Assembly: GCF_014199615.1 (NCBI RefSeq)
Contig: NZ_JACHOB010000001.1
Location: forward strand, 372,001 to 436,000
DNA: 64,000 nt
Reading direction: 5' to 3'
DNA from: Parvularcula dongshanensis
GTDB lineage: Bacteria > Pseudomonadota > Alphaproteobacteria > Caulobacterales > Parvularculaceae
Part shown: positions 45,535 to 54,064 of the stretch, in pieces
Layout of the letters: each line of letters begins with the position of its first letter
Numbering within the stretch: position 1 is the stretch's first letter
Program-made: the position numbers and the translations under genes
The notes under the pieces: model-generated
Seen by the model: the letters and a program-made list of their open reading frames with translations, nothing else
What the model was told of the DNA's origin: nothing
The model's database searches: none

Positions 45535-46857
45535 ATGGGCGCCCGGCCGCCCCGATCGAGAGTGAACGTTTTGGCCCTCACGCCCTCCGTCCAAGTCCTA
45601 CGCCACAGGCCCTACGCGCACTTCCTCACCATGCGCGTGCTGCTGGCGGGCGCACGCCAGATGGAGGCCGTCGCGATCGGCTGGCAGGTCTACGACCTCG
45701 CGCGGCTCGACCGGACGGTCGAGGAGTCGGCGCTGCTCCTGGGTCTGATCGGCCTGACGCAGTTCGTGCCCGTCCTCCTCTTCTCGCTGATCGGCGGGCA
45801 GGTCGCCGACCGCCTGGATCCCAAGAAGATCCTGATCGCGACCAACACCGCCCGTTTCCTCGCGACCGTCATCCTGCTCGCGACCGCCTTCCTCGCGCCG
45901 CGGCACGCCCTGCCCTCGATCTTCGCCGTCGCGGTGATCCTCGGCACGGTGAACGCCTTCGTGCCGGCCGCCGCCAACACGCTCTACCCCCGCCTCGTGC
46001 CGCGGGCGGAGCTGCCCGCCGCCATCGCCTGGAACTCGCTCGGCTTTCAGTCGGCGGCGATCGCGGGGCCCGCGCTCGGCGGCGTCCTCTACATCGGCGG
46101 CCCCGAGACCGTGTACGGCGTCAGCCTCGTCCTGATCGGCCTCGCCCTCCTCGCCATCGCGACGGCGAAGACGCCGAAGCACATTCCTCCGCGACGTCAG
46201 CGCGGCCTCGCCATGATGAAGGAAGGGCTCCTTTACGTCCGGGGCAACAAGATCGTGCTCGGCGCGATCTCGCTCGACCTCGTGGTCGTCTTCTTCGCTG
46301 GCGCGACCGCGCTCCTGCCGATCTTCGCGCGCGACGTCCTGCACGTCGGCACCGAAGGCCTCGGCGCGCTGCGCGCCGCGCCCGCCTTCGGCGCCGGCCT
46401 CGTGGCGCTCGGCCTCGCCTTCGCGCCGCTCACCCAGGCGGTCGGCCGATGGATGATGGCTGCGATCTTCGTCTACGGCCTCTCCATGCTGGCCTTCGGC
46501 CTGTCGACCAGCTTCGTCCTGTCCCTCGCCGCGCTCGGCGTCTCGGGCGCCGCGGACATGGTGTCGATGTACGTCCGCCAGTCGCTGATCCAGCTCGCGA
46601 CGCCCGACGGCATGCGCGGTCGGGTCTCGTCCGTGTCGTTCATCTTCGTCTCGGCCTCGAACGAGCTCGGCGAGTTCGAGTCGGGGGTCGCCGCGCGCCT
46701 GTTGGGCCCGGTCGGCGCCGTGGTGCTGGGCGGGACGGCCGCGATCGTCACGGCGCTCGCCTGGTTCAAGCTGTTCCCGGCGCTGACCCGCGCGGACCGC
46801 TTCGACGAGCTGCCGGGCGAAGCGCCCGCACCGGCGGCGGGGGCACCCGCGAGCTAG
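45535..46857 (+). CDS. MFS transporter (EntS-like exporter family)
   Basis: The protein of about 440 residues has about 11-12 membrane helices. It carries the MFS loop motif GGQVADRLDPKKILI after helix 2 and a second-half RGRVSSVSFIFVSASNELGE typical of the enterobactin-exporter/DHA3 group. It could export a siderophore or hydrophobic compound. Alternative starts at 45511 and 45562 are in frame. The 111 bp upstream are shared with the divergent oxidoreductase gene. Confidence 0.85.
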   Translation: MGARPPRSRVNVLALTPSVQVLRHRPYAHFLTMRVLLAGARQMEAVAIGWQVYDLARLDRTVEESALLLGLIGLTQFVPVLLFSLIGGQVADRLDPKKILIATNTARFLATVILLATAFLAPRHALPSIFAVAVILGTVNAFVPAAANTLYPRLVPRAELPAAIAWNSLGFQSAAIAGPALGGVLYIGGPETVYGVSLVLIGLALLAIATAKTPKHIPPRRQRGLAMMKEGLLYVRGNKIVLGAISLDLVVVFFAGATALLPIFARDVLHVGTEGLGALRAAPAFGAGLVALGLAFAPLTQAVGRWMMAAIFVYGLSMLAFGLSTSFVLSLAALGVSGAADMVSMYVRQSLIQLATPDGMRGRVSSVSFIFVSASNELGEFESGVAARLLGPVGAVVLGGTAAIVTALAWFKLFPALTRADRFDELPGEAPAPAAGAPAS

Positions 46858-46858
46858 G

Positions 46859-47332
46859 TCACCAAAGACCGGACGGACTCGCCTGCTTGGCGAGGCGGTC
46901 CAACATGCGGTTCAGGACCTCGCGCTCCTTGCCGGACAGCACCGAGAGGAGTTCCGCCTCGTAAGACCGGGCGATGACGGCGACCTCGTCGTAGATCGCC
47001 CTGCCCGCCTCGGTCAGGGACAGGCGCGAGGAGCGGCCGTCCGCCGGCGATACGCGCCGCTCGATGCGCCCGGCCTCGAGGAGGCCCGCGACCGCACGGC
47101 TGACCGCGACCTTGTCCATCGCGGTCCGCGCGGCGATCGCCTTCGCGGCGAGGTCCGGCGACTGTCCGAGGACCGCGATCACCCGCCATTGCGGGATCGT
47201 GAGGCCGAAGCGCTCGCGGTATTGCGCCGCGATCCCCTCGGAGACGGTGTTCGACAGGACGGACAGGCGGAAGGGCACGAACTCGGAGAGGACGAGTTCA
47301 CTCTCCCGCGCGCGCTGCACCGTCTCCGTCAT
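46859..47332 (-). CDS. MarR-family repressor of the tyrosine-degradation cluster
   Basis: The 157-residue winged-helix protein contains FGLTIPQWRVIAVLGQSPDL, ARTAMDKVAVSRAVAGLLEA (recognition helix) and RRVSPADGRSSRLSLTEAG (wing). It is divergent from hppD with 88 bp in between, holding inverted repeats likely to be its operator. Such regulators respond to homogentisate or related aromatics. Confidence 0.9.
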   Translation of the reverse strand: MTETVQRARESELVLSEFVPFRLSVLSNTVSEGIAAQYRERFGLTIPQWRVIAVLGQSPDLAAKAIAARTAMDKVAVSRAVAGLLEAGRIERRVSPADGRSSRLSLTEAGRAIYDEVAVIARSYEAELLSVLSGKEREVLNRMLDRLAKQASPSGLW

Positions 47333-47361
47333 CCGATCTTGCCTTTCCGCCGCGATTGTCG

Positions 47362-47393
47362 TTTCTAATGAAACTAGTTTCCGATGTAACTAA
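47362..47393. promoter_or_regulatory. Overlapping inverted repeats in the marR-hppD intergenic region
   Basis: GTTTC-TAAT-GAAAC (47362-47375), the palindrome GAAACTAGTTTC (47371-47382) and TAGTT-N8-AACTA (47376-47393) overlap in an AT-rich patch between the divergent genes. Half-sites repeat the GTTTC/AGTT theme. This is where a MarR dimer would control both promoters. Confidence 0.6.
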
Positions 47394-47420
47394 TCATACC
47401 AATCAGTCGGGAGGAACACC

Positions 47421-48506
47421 ATGGCGGATCTCTTCGCAAACCCCGCAGGGCTCGACGGCTTCGAGTTCATCGAGTTCTCGGCGCCGCAGAAGGGCGTGCT
47501 GGAACCCGTGTTCGAGGCCATCGGCTTCACCAAGGTCGCGAACCACCGCTCCAAGGACGTGCAGCTCTGGCGGCAGGGCGACATCAACCTGATCACCAAC
47601 TACGAGCCGCGCTCGGCGGCCTGGTTCTTCGCGCGCGAGCACGGACCGTCCGCCTGCGGCATGGCGTTCCGCGTGAAGGACGCGCGCAAGGCCTACGATC
47701 ACCTCATCGAGCAGGGCGCCGAGCCCGTGGAGGTGAAGACCGGGCCGATGGAGCTGCGCATTCCCGCGATCCGCGGCATCGGCGGGGCGATCTTGTACCT
47801 CGTCGACCGCTACGGCGATCAGCTGTCGATCTACGACATCGACTTCGAGTACGTCGAAGGGGCCGAGCGCTTCCCCGAAGGGGCGGGCCTCGAGGTGATC
47901 GATCACCTCACCCACAACGTCTACACGGGCCGCATGGCCTACTGGGCGGACTACTACGAGACGCTCTTCAACTTCCGTGAGATCCGCTACTTCGACATCA
48001 AGGGCGAGTATACGGGCCTCACCTCCAAGGCGCTGACGGCGCCGGACGGAAAGATCCGCATCCCCCTCAACGAGGAGGGCGAGGGCGGCAAGGGCCAGAT
48101 CGAGGAGTTCCTGCGCGCCTTCAACGGCGAGGGCATCCAGCACATCGCCTTCGCCTGCGACGACCTCCTCGGCGCCTGGGACAAGCTGAAGGCCCGCGGC
48201 ATGCCCTTCATGACCGCGCCGCCCGAGACCTATTACGAGATGCTCGAAGAGCGCCTGCCGGGCCACGGCGAGCCCGTGGACGAGCTGAAAGCCCGCGGCA
48301 TCCTCCTCGACGGGACGAGCGAGGACGGCAGCGCCCGCCTCCTCCTCCAGATCTTCTCCGAGACCCAAGTCGGGCCCGTCTTCTTCGAGTTCATCCAGCG
48401 CAAGGGCGATGACGGCTTCGGCGAAGGCAACTTCAAGGCGCTCTTCGAATCGATGGAGCGCGACCAGGTCCGCCGGGGCGTCCTGAAGACGAAGGAGCCT
48501 GCGTGA
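47421..48506 (+). CDS. hppD: 4-Hydroxyphenylpyruvate dioxygenase
   Basis: The 361-residue enzyme converts 4-hydroxyphenylpyruvate to homogentisate. The Fe(II) ligands are visible: His in [14 protein letters not shown], His in [11 protein letters not shown] and Glu in [20 protein letters not shown], followed by the C-terminal [16 protein letters not shown] helix. A GGGAGG site precedes the ATG. It starts the catabolic operon under the MarR operator; its stop overlaps the VOC gene (TGATG). Confidence 0.97.
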   Translation: MADLFANPAGLDGFEFIEFSAPQKGVLEPVFEAIGFTKVANHRSKDVQLWRQGDINLITNYEPRSAAWFFAREHGPSACGMAFRVKDARKAYDHLIEQGAEPVEVKTGPMELRIPAIRGIGGAILYLVDRYGDQLSIYDIDFEYVEGAERFPEGAGLEVIDHLTHNVYTGRMAYWADYYETLFNFREIRYFDIKGEYTGLTSKALTAPDGKIRIPLNEEGEGGKGQIEEFLRAFNGEGIQHIAFACDDLLGAWDKLKARGMPFMTAPPETYYEMLEERLPGHGEPVDELKARGILLDGTSEDGSARLLLQIFSETQVGPVFFEFIQRKGDDGFGEGNFKALFESMERDQVRRGVLKTKEPA

Positions 48507-49063
48507 TGGCCGAAGAGTTCACTCTGAGCGGCGTGCACCACGTCGCCTATCGCTGCCGCGACGCGAAGGAGACGGTGGAGTTCTACCGCGACGTCATGGG
48601 CATGCCCTTCGACGTCGCCTTCGCCGAGGACCACGTGCCGTCCACGGGCGAGTACGACCCCTACATGCACGTCTTCCTCGACGCGGGGAACGGCAACATC
48701 CTCGCCTTCTTCGAGCTGCCGAACCAGCCCGAGATGGGCCGGGACGAGAAGACGCCGAAATGGGTCCAGCACCTCGCCTTCCGCGTGCCGACGATGGACG
48801 ACCTCCTGAAGGCGAAGGCCCGCGCCGAGGCGCATGGGGTCGAGGTCCTGGGGCCTACGGATCACGGCATCTTCAAGTCGATCTACTTCTTCGATCCCAA
48901 CGGTCATAGGGTCGAGCTGGCCTGCGACTGCGGCACGAAGGAGCAGATGGACGAGCTTCGCCGCGTCGCGCCCGACATGCTCGAAGAGTGGTCGCGGACC
49001 AAGCGCGCGCCGAAGCACGCCGCCTGGCTTCACGCCGGGGACCCGCCGCCGAAGCGCTCGTGA
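48506..49063 (+). CDS. VOC-superfamily metalloprotein (possible extradiol-type dioxygenase)
   Basis: The 185-residue protein has two beta-alpha-beta modules. Likely metal ligands are His in GVHHVAYRCRD, His in WVQHLAFRV and Glu in NGHRVELACDCG, a 2-His-1-Glu arrangement as in extradiol dioxygenases and glyoxalases. It sits between hppD and maiA, where homogentisate 1,2-dioxygenase is expected and missing. It may fill a step in aromatic catabolism, but VOC proteins have very varied activities. Start and stop overlap both neighbours. Confidence 0.75.
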   Translation: MAEEFTLSGVHHVAYRCRDAKETVEFYRDVMGMPFDVAFAEDHVPSTGEYDPYMHVFLDAGNGNILAFFELPNQPEMGRDEKTPKWVQHLAFRVPTMDDLLKAKARAEAHGVEVLGPTDHGIFKSIYFFDPNGHRVELACDCGTKEQMDELRRVAPDMLEEWSRTKRAPKHAAWLHAGDPPPKRS

Positions 49064-49704
49064 TGCGCCTTTACGGCTACGACCGGTCCTCGACCTCCTA
49101 CCGGGTGCGGATCGCCCTGAACCTCAAGGGCGTTCCGTATGAGGGCGTCGAGGTGGACCTGCGCGAGGGCGCGCAGCGCTCGGACGAGTTCCGCAAGGTG
49201 AACCCGTTCGGAAGCGTGCCCGCGCTCGTGACGGACGGGGGCGAGACGGTCGTCCAGTCGCTCGCCATCTTCACCTGGCTCGATCGGCATCATCCCGAGC
49301 CGCCCCTGTGGCCGAGCGACCCGGACGCACTCGTGCGCGCGCAGGAGCTGACCTACGCGATCGCCTGCGACGTTCACGCCGTGAACAACCTCCGGGTGCT
49401 GAAGCGCCTGCGTTCGGCGTTCGGTGCGGACGAGGCGGCGATCGAGGACTGGTACCGGCACTTCATCGAGGAGAGCTTCGCGCCGATCGAGGCCCGGCTT
49501 CGAGCGATGACGCTCGAAGGCCGCCTGCCCTTCGGCGGCCCGGGCGCCTTCGAGGCGACGCTCGTCCCCCAGGTCTACAACGCCCGGCGCTACGCGCTGG
49601 ACCTCTCCCCCTACCCCGAGATCGTTCGGATCGACGCGGCCTGCACGGCGCTGGACGCCTTCGCGCGCGCCGCGCCCGAGGCGCAAGACGCCGCGCCTGC
49701 CTGA
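49063..49704 (+). CDS. maiA: Maleylacetoacetate isomerase / zeta-class glutathione transferase
   Basis: The 213-residue GST has the zeta-class active site YDRSSTSYRVRIALNLKG, the cis-Pro segment NPFGSVPALV and QSLAIFTWLDRHHPEPPLWP, then a helical C-terminal domain with HAVNNLRVLKRLR. It isomerises maleylacetoacetate to fumarylacetoacetate. ATG overlaps the VOC stop (TGATG). Confidence 0.92.
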   Translation: MRLYGYDRSSTSYRVRIALNLKGVPYEGVEVDLREGAQRSDEFRKVNPFGSVPALVTDGGETVVQSLAIFTWLDRHHPEPPLWPSDPDALVRAQELTYAIACDVHAVNNLRVLKRLRSAFGADEAAIEDWYRHFIEESFAPIEARLRAMTLEGRLPFGGPGAFEATLVPQVYNARRYALDLSPYPEIVRIDAACTALDAFARAAPEAQDAAPA

Positions 49705-49731
49705 CATCCTCCGCCGACGAAGGACACGCCC

Positions 49732-50745
49732 ATGAAACTCGCCACGCTCAAGAACGGCACGCGGGACGGCCGCCTGGTCGTCGTCAGCGCCGACCTGTCT
49801 CGCTGCTTGGGCGCGGGCGGCGCCGCACCGACGCTTCAGGCCGCGCTCGACGACTGGAGGGCGGTCGAGCCCGAGCTTCGGGCGCTCGCAGAGACGCTCG
49901 AACGGGACGCGAGCGCAGGAGAGCCGTTTGGCGAGACGAAGTGCGCCTCGCCCCTTCCCCGCGCCTATCAGTGGGCGGACGGCTCTGCCTACGTCAACCA
50001 CGTCGAGCTCGTCCGCCGGGCGAGGGGCGCCAAGATGCCGGAGAGCTTCTGGACCGACCCCCTGATGTATCAGGGCGGCTCGGACAGCTTCCTCGGCCCG
50101 CGCGATCCGATCGTGATGCCGACCGACGAGGGCTGGGGCATCGACATGGAAGGCGAGGTCGCCGTCGTCACCGGCGACGTGCCGATGGGCGTGACGGCAG
50201 AAGAGGCGCGCGGCCTCGTCCGCCTCGTCATGCTCTGCAACGATGTGAGCCTGCGCGGCCTCATCCCCGGCGAGCTCGCCAAGGGCTTCGGATTCTTCCA
50301 GTCGAAGCCGTCGTCGGCCTTCTCGCCCTGCGCGGTGACGCCGGACGGACTCGGCGGGGCCTGGCGCGAGGGTAAGCTGCACCTGCCGCTTCTGGTCGGG
50401 CTCAACGGCGAGCCCTTCGGCAGGGCCGATGCGGGCACCGACATGACCTTCGACTTCGGCCAGCTGATCGCGCACGCCGCGAAGAGCAGGCCTCTGGGCG
50501 CCGGGACCATCATCGGGTCGGGCACGGTGTCGAACCGCATGGAGGGTGGCCCCGGCAAGCCGATCGCCGAGGGCGGCGTCGGCTACTCCTGCCTCGCGGA
50601 GATCCGCATGATCGAGACGATCGAGGGCGGCGCGCCCAAGACGCCCTTCTTGCGCTTCGGGGACGCCGTCAGCATCGAGATGACGGACGCGGACGGCCGG
50701 TCGATCTTCGGGCGGATCGCGCAGCAGGTCCGGCGCGCGGGCTGA
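49732..50745 (+). CDS. Fumarylacetoacetate hydrolase family protein
   Basis: The 337-residue protein follows the FAH fold: an N-terminal domain, then metal-site segments DGSAYVNHVELVRRARGAKM, MYQGGSDSFLGPRDPIVMP and WGIDMEGEVAVVTGDVPMG (acidic metal ligands), and GAGTIIGSGTVSN and GVGYSCLAEIRMIETI. It should cleave fumarylacetoacetate to fumarate and acetoacetate, ending the operon. It belongs to the shorter bacterial FAH-like group, so a related substrate is possible. Confidence 0.88.
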   Translation: MKLATLKNGTRDGRLVVVSADLSRCLGAGGAAPTLQAALDDWRAVEPELRALAETLERDASAGEPFGETKCASPLPRAYQWADGSAYVNHVELVRRARGAKMPESFWTDPLMYQGGSDSFLGPRDPIVMPTDEGWGIDMEGEVAVVTGDVPMGVTAEEARGLVRLVMLCNDVSLRGLIPGELAKGFGFFQSKPSSAFSPCAVTPDGLGGAWREGKLHLPLLVGLNGEPFGRADAGTDMTFDFGQLIAHAAKSRPLGAGTIIGSGTVSNRMEGGPGKPIAEGGVGYSCLAEIRMIETIEGGAPKTPFLRFGDAVSIEMTDADGRSIFGRIAQQVRRAG

Positions 50746-50754
50746 ACCCCTCCG

Positions 50755-51078
50755 TCAGAACGGGAACTTCATGCCGGGCGGCAGGGGAAGCCCGGCGGTC
50801 AGCTCCTTCATCGTGTCCTGGCTCTGCCGCTCGATCTTCGACTTCGCGTCGTTGATCGCGGCGGTGAGGAGGTCCTCGGTCACCTCGCGCTCCTCTTCCT
50901 TCATCAGGCTCGGATCGAGAGCGACGCGCGAAGCGTAGCCCTTGCCGTTCATCGTGACGCGGACGAGGCCGCCGCCTGCCGTGCCCTCGACCTCCATGCC
51001 GGCGATCTTCTCCTGAAGCTCCTCCATCTTCGCCTGCATGGCGCCGGCCTGCTTCATCATGTCCTGGAAGTTCTTCAT
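50755..51078 (-). CDS. YbaB/EbfC nucleoid-associated protein
   Basis: The 107-residue protein has the family pattern: N-terminal helix (MMKQAGAMQAKMEELQEKIA), VTMNGKGYASRVALDP strands, and a C-terminal helix ending GLPLPPGMKFPF. It binds DNA as a dimer and is nearly always encoded with dnaX; its start overlaps the dnaX stop (ATGA). Confidence 0.96.
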   Translation of the reverse strand: MKNFQDMMKQAGAMQAKMEELQEKIAGMEVEGTAGGGLVRVTMNGKGYASRVALDPSLMKEEEREVTEDLLTAAINDAKSKIERQSQDTMKELTAGLPLPPGMKFPF

Positions 51079-52679
51079 TCGGACTCTCCGGGGTTCAGGG
51101 GACGAATGTCTGTGAGGGTGGCGCCGGGGAAGGTCGCCATCGCCTCTTGGTAGAAGGGGTGCGCTTCGACCGCCGCGCGGCGCGCTTCCTTCAGCGTGGG
51201 GACGAGGACGTCGGCCCCTTTGGTGACGTGCACCTGCCAGGGCGTGCCCGTCCAGGCCAGGAGACCACGCGAAAGCTCGCCTTGGAAGCCGGGCGGCACG
51301 GGGCCGGACAGCGCCATCTCGAGCCGGCCCGGCGCGATCGAAACCGGCCGGACGTGCTCTTGAATCTGGGTCGCGAGCTTCACCTCGCGGTGCTCTCGCG
51401 CGAGGGCGACGATGTCCTCGAGGCTCTGCGGCCCCGAGGGCTCCGGCTCGGCTTGAGGGGCTGGCGCCGGGGCGGGAACCGCCGGCGCCTCCTTAGGGCG
51501 GGCGGTGGCCGTGCCGCCCCCGCTCATCTGGCGAAGCGCTTCTTCCGGCGTCGGCAGCTGCGCCGCGTAGGCGAGCCGGACGAGGCCGATCTCGGCCGCC
51601 GCCGCCGGGTCCGGCGCGGCGTGGGTCTCGTCGAGCGCCTTCATCAGCAGCGTCCAGGCACGGGTGAGCGCGGGTAGGGAGAGGCCCTTTGCGACCTCGC
51701 GCGCCTGGTCCGCATCCGCGCTGCCCGCCCGGCCGTGCGCGGCCGCTTCCGGCCCCGCCGCCTTCACGCGGGTGAGGAGGTGGGTGACCTCGAGGAGGTC
51801 GCGCACGGTCGCGGCGGGGTCTGCGCCCGAATCGTACTGGTCGCGGAAGAGCCGAAGCGCCTCCGCGCCGTCGCCGCGCAGGGCGGCCTCGAGCAGCGAC
51901 CAGCTCTGCGTCCGGTCGGCGAGGCCGAGCATGTCGCGGATCTGTTCGGGCGTGATCTCGCCTTCGCCCCGGTGCTGGATCAGGGCCTGGTCGAGGAGGG
52001 AGAGCGCGTCGCGGACCGAGCCCTCGGCCGCGCGGGCGAGCATGAGCAGGCCTTCGCGCGCGACGCTCGCGCTTTCCTTCGCCGCGATGCCCGCGAGGTG
52101 ATCGGCCAGCGTCTCGGCGTCGAAGCGCCGAAGGTCGAAGCGCTGGCAACGCGAGAGCACCGTCACCGGGACCTTCCGGATCTCGGTCGTCGCGAAGATG
52201 AACTTCACGTGCGGCGGGGGCTCTTCGAGCGTCTTGAGGAGCGCGTTGAACGCGTTCTTCGAGAGCATGTGCACTTCGTCGATGATGTAGACCTTGGTCC
52301 GCGCCTGGACGGGGGCGTAGCGCACCCCCTCGATCAGCTCGCGGATGTCGTCGACGCCCGTGCGCGAGGCGGCGTCCATCTCGAGGACGTCCGGGTGCCG
52401 GCTCTCCGCGATGGCGCGGCAGTGCCGGCCCTCTGCCGGCATGTCGACGGTCGGGCGATCGGTCTCGTCCGTCTCGTAGTTGAGCGCCCGGGCCATGATG
52501 CGCGCCGTCGTCGTCTTCCCGACACCGCGCACGCCGGTCAGGATGAAGGCGTGGGCGATCCTGTCCGCCTGGAACGCGTTCCTGAGCGTGCGCACCATGG
52601 CGTCGTGCCCGAGCAAGTCGTCGAAGCTCTGCGGCCGGTACTTGCGCGCGAGGACCTGGTAGGCGGGGGCGTCGGACAT
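51075..52679 (-). CDS. dnaX: DNA polymerase III subunits gamma/tau
   Basis: The 534-residue clamp-loader ATPase has RKYRPQSFDDLLGH, Walker A GVRGVGKTTTAR, YIIDEVHMLSKNAFNALLK and the arginine finger in VTVLSRCQRFDLRR. A Pro/Ala-rich linker near 380-410 leads to the tau-specific C-terminus. The zinc module between ARALNYETDETD and HCRAIAESRHPDVL keeps only one of the four Cys found in many bacterial homologues. Zinc binding there is therefore unlikely. Confidence 0.96.
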   Translation of the reverse strand: MSDAPAYQVLARKYRPQSFDDLLGHDAMVRTLRNAFQADRIAHAFILTGVRGVGKTTTARIMARALNYETDETDRPTVDMPAEGRHCRAIAESRHPDVLEMDAASRTGVDDIRELIEGVRYAPVQARTKVYIIDEVHMLSKNAFNALLKTLEEPPPHVKFIFATTEIRKVPVTVLSRCQRFDLRRFDAETLADHLAGIAAKESASVAREGLLMLARAAEGSVRDALSLLDQALIQHRGEGEITPEQIRDMLGLADRTQSWSLLEAALRGDGAEALRLFRDQYDSGADPAATVRDLLEVTHLLTRVKAAGPEAAAHGRAGSADADQAREVAKGLSLPALTRAWTLLMKALDETHAAPDPAAAAEIGLVRLAYAAQLPTPEEALRQMSGGGTATARPKEAPAVPAPAPAPQAEPEPSGPQSLEDIVALAREHREVKLATQIQEHVRPVSIAPGRLEMALSGPVPPGFQGELSRGLLAWTGTPWQVHVTKGADVLVPTLKEARRAAVEAHPFYQEAMATFPGATLTDIRPLNPGESE

Positions 52680-52727
52680 CGGCTCTCCTGAGGGCAGCCT
52701 CCGATATGCGCCCTCCCCCGCTCCGCC

Positions 52728-52958
52728 TCAACCTTCGGGCGGGCCATCGGGGTGGAAGGTGAAGACCTCCTCGAGGGGCCGCCCGAAGGCGTGCGCGATG
52801 CGGAAGGCGACCTCGAGCGAGGGGGCGTAGCGGCCCTTCTCGATCGCGGCGACCGTCTGGCGGGTGACGCCCGCCCGCTCGCCGAGCTCGCCTTGCGTCA
52901 TCTCGTCCGCCTCGAAGCGCAGGCGCCGGACCTGGTTGGTGATCGGCGGCCGGCTCAC
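52728..52958 (-). CDS. Small XRE-family regulator, second module
   Basis: The 76-residue single-domain HTH protein: NQVRRLRFEADEMTQGELGE, then VTRQTVAAIEKGRYAPSLEV and AFRIAHAFGRPLEEVFTF. It is the same subtype as the regulator at 1297-1512 with a near-identical recognition helix. Its ATG overlaps the stop of the membrane-protein gene upstream (ATGA). Probably a repressor of its own operon. Confidence 0.9.
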   Translation of the reverse strand: MSRPPITNQVRRLRFEADEMTQGELGERAGVTRQTVAAIEKGRYAPSLEVAFRIAHAFGRPLEEVFTFHPDGPPEG

Positions 52959-53365
52959 GCGGTGCGCCGGTAGTGCAGGATCTGCATCAGGGCGCCCGCC
53001 GCCTGGGCGAGAAGCAGCGACAAGAAGAGCGCGTTGGCGATCAGGCCCTCCCCATGGGTGGCTGCGTATAGAAGCGTCGCGAGGACGCAGAGGACGAGGA
53101 TGTTGGCCCGCCCCGCCTCGCCCCGGCGCTCCGCCTCCCGATCGCGCTCGTCCTTGGCCGCTTCTCTGTCGGATGGGCCCGTCAGCGCCGCGACGGGGAT
53201 CATCAGGACGACCATCAGGACGACGAAGGCGATCACCGCGCCGATCATCCCGGCAGGCGGCGAGCCGTTCACCCCGCCCCCGACATGCATGTCGTAGGCG
53301 AAGTAGGCGGCGACCGCCGCGAGGGCGATCAGCTGAACCCAGAGTGTCTTCTCACGAAACGGCAT
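52955..53365 (-). CDS. Membrane protein paired with XRE regulator, second module
   Basis: The 136-residue protein has four hydrophobic helices (about 9-24, 38-60, 93-108, 112-128) with a strongly charged loop DREAAKDERDREAERRGEAG between the second and third. This is the same overall plan as the protein at 1509-1961, though sequence identity is low by eye. ATG 53365 has GGGGAGAG upstream. It resembles DUF2178-type or YozF-like partners of XRE regulators only in layout; function unknown. Confidence 0.75.
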   Translation of the reverse strand: MPFREKTLWVQLIALAAVAAYFAYDMHVGGGVNGSPPAGMIGAVIAFVVLMVVLMIPVAALTGPSDREAAKDERDREAERRGEAGRANILVLCVLATLLYAATHGEGLIANALFLSLLLAQAAGALMQILHYRRTA

Positions 53366-53420
53366 CGTTCTCTCCCCATGTCGAATGACTACGACACGAA
53401 GGTAATCACTCTGCACGCAA

Positions 53421-53438
53421 TGTCAACTCAGTTTAACA
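53421..53438 (-). promoter_or_regulatory. Inverted-repeat operator of the second XRE module
   Basis: On the minus strand TGTTAA-N6-TTGACA, an inverted repeat with one mismatch and a 6-nt spacer, 55 bp before the membrane-protein ATG. It overlaps the stop codon of the SemiSWEET gene. The TTGACA could also be the -35 box. Same half-site and spacing as at 1974-1993. Confidence 0.5.
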
Positions 53439-53751
53439 TCGTGTCCGACGCTCTTTCCTTCCGTACCGCCGCATGGGTCCGCCAAACGGCCTGCGCCTTG
53501 AGAACGAGGACCACCGAGGCGAGCGCCAGGGTCGCCGCGTTCGCGATCACCACGGGCCACGATCCGATGAGCCAGCCATAGATGAGCCAGAACGCGACCC
53601 CGCTCGTGAACATGGCGTACATGGTCAGGGAGATGCCGGCCGTGTTCCGGGTCCGAAGGACGAGCAACGCCTGCGGCAGGAAGGACGACGTCGTGAGGAA
53701 GGCCGCCAGGAGGCCGAGTACCGAAGCGATGCCCACCGAACCGCCCTTCAC
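53428..53751 (-). CDS. SemiSWEET sugar transporter (MtN3/PQ-loop family)
   Basis: The 107-residue three-helix protein has the PQ-loop LLAAFLTTSSFLPQALLVLR, TRNTAGISLTMYAMFTSGVA and FWLIYGWLIGSWPVVIANAA. SemiSWEETs work as dimers moving sucrose or glucose down gradient across the inner membrane. GTG 53751 is the start. With sucrose synthesis genes in the same window, sucrose transport is an interesting but unproven option. Confidence 0.88.
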   Translation of the reverse strand: MKGGSVGIASVLGLLAAFLTTSSFLPQALLVLRTRNTAGISLTMYAMFTSGVAFWLIYGWLIGSWPVVIANAATLALASVVLVLKAQAVWRTHAAVRKERASDTMLN

Positions 53752-53830
53752 AGCTGCGACCGCGCCATCGGCGCGCGCCCCTCAAGTAGCGAGCGATCGC
53801 GAGCGGTAGGGGCAGGAAAAAGAGAGAGGT

Positions 53831-53922
53831 GGAAGGCCGACACGACCCGAACGAGAACTCGTTGCGGCTGCTTCCTTCCGGACCTGACCGGGTTGGCGAG
53901 GCGTCCGTCCGCGCGACCTTCC
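53831..53922 (-). ncRNA. ffs: Signal recognition particle 4.5S RNA
   Basis: The minus strand carries the SRP domain IV core GGTCAGGTCCGGAAGGAAGC followed by AGCC, flanked by complementary arms (CCTCGCCAACCC upstream; CGGGTCGTG downstream) and closed by GGAAGG...CCTTCC. The ~92-nt length is normal for bacterial 4.5S RNA. It pairs with Ffh in co-translational targeting. The location just upstream of dnaX-ybaB recurs in alphaproteobacteria. Exact ends are inferred from the closing stem. Confidence 0.93.
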
Positions 53923-54064
53923 GAGGAGCATGTCGCAAGCCTACTCTCCCGATGCAAGGCCGCAGCGCGCCAACGCTAATCACGCGTTTGTGATCTCGGC
54001 GGTCAGACCTTTCTAAGCCTTCGATCCGATGCTCCCGAGAAGCTGGGGGACAGGTCATCCTGAT

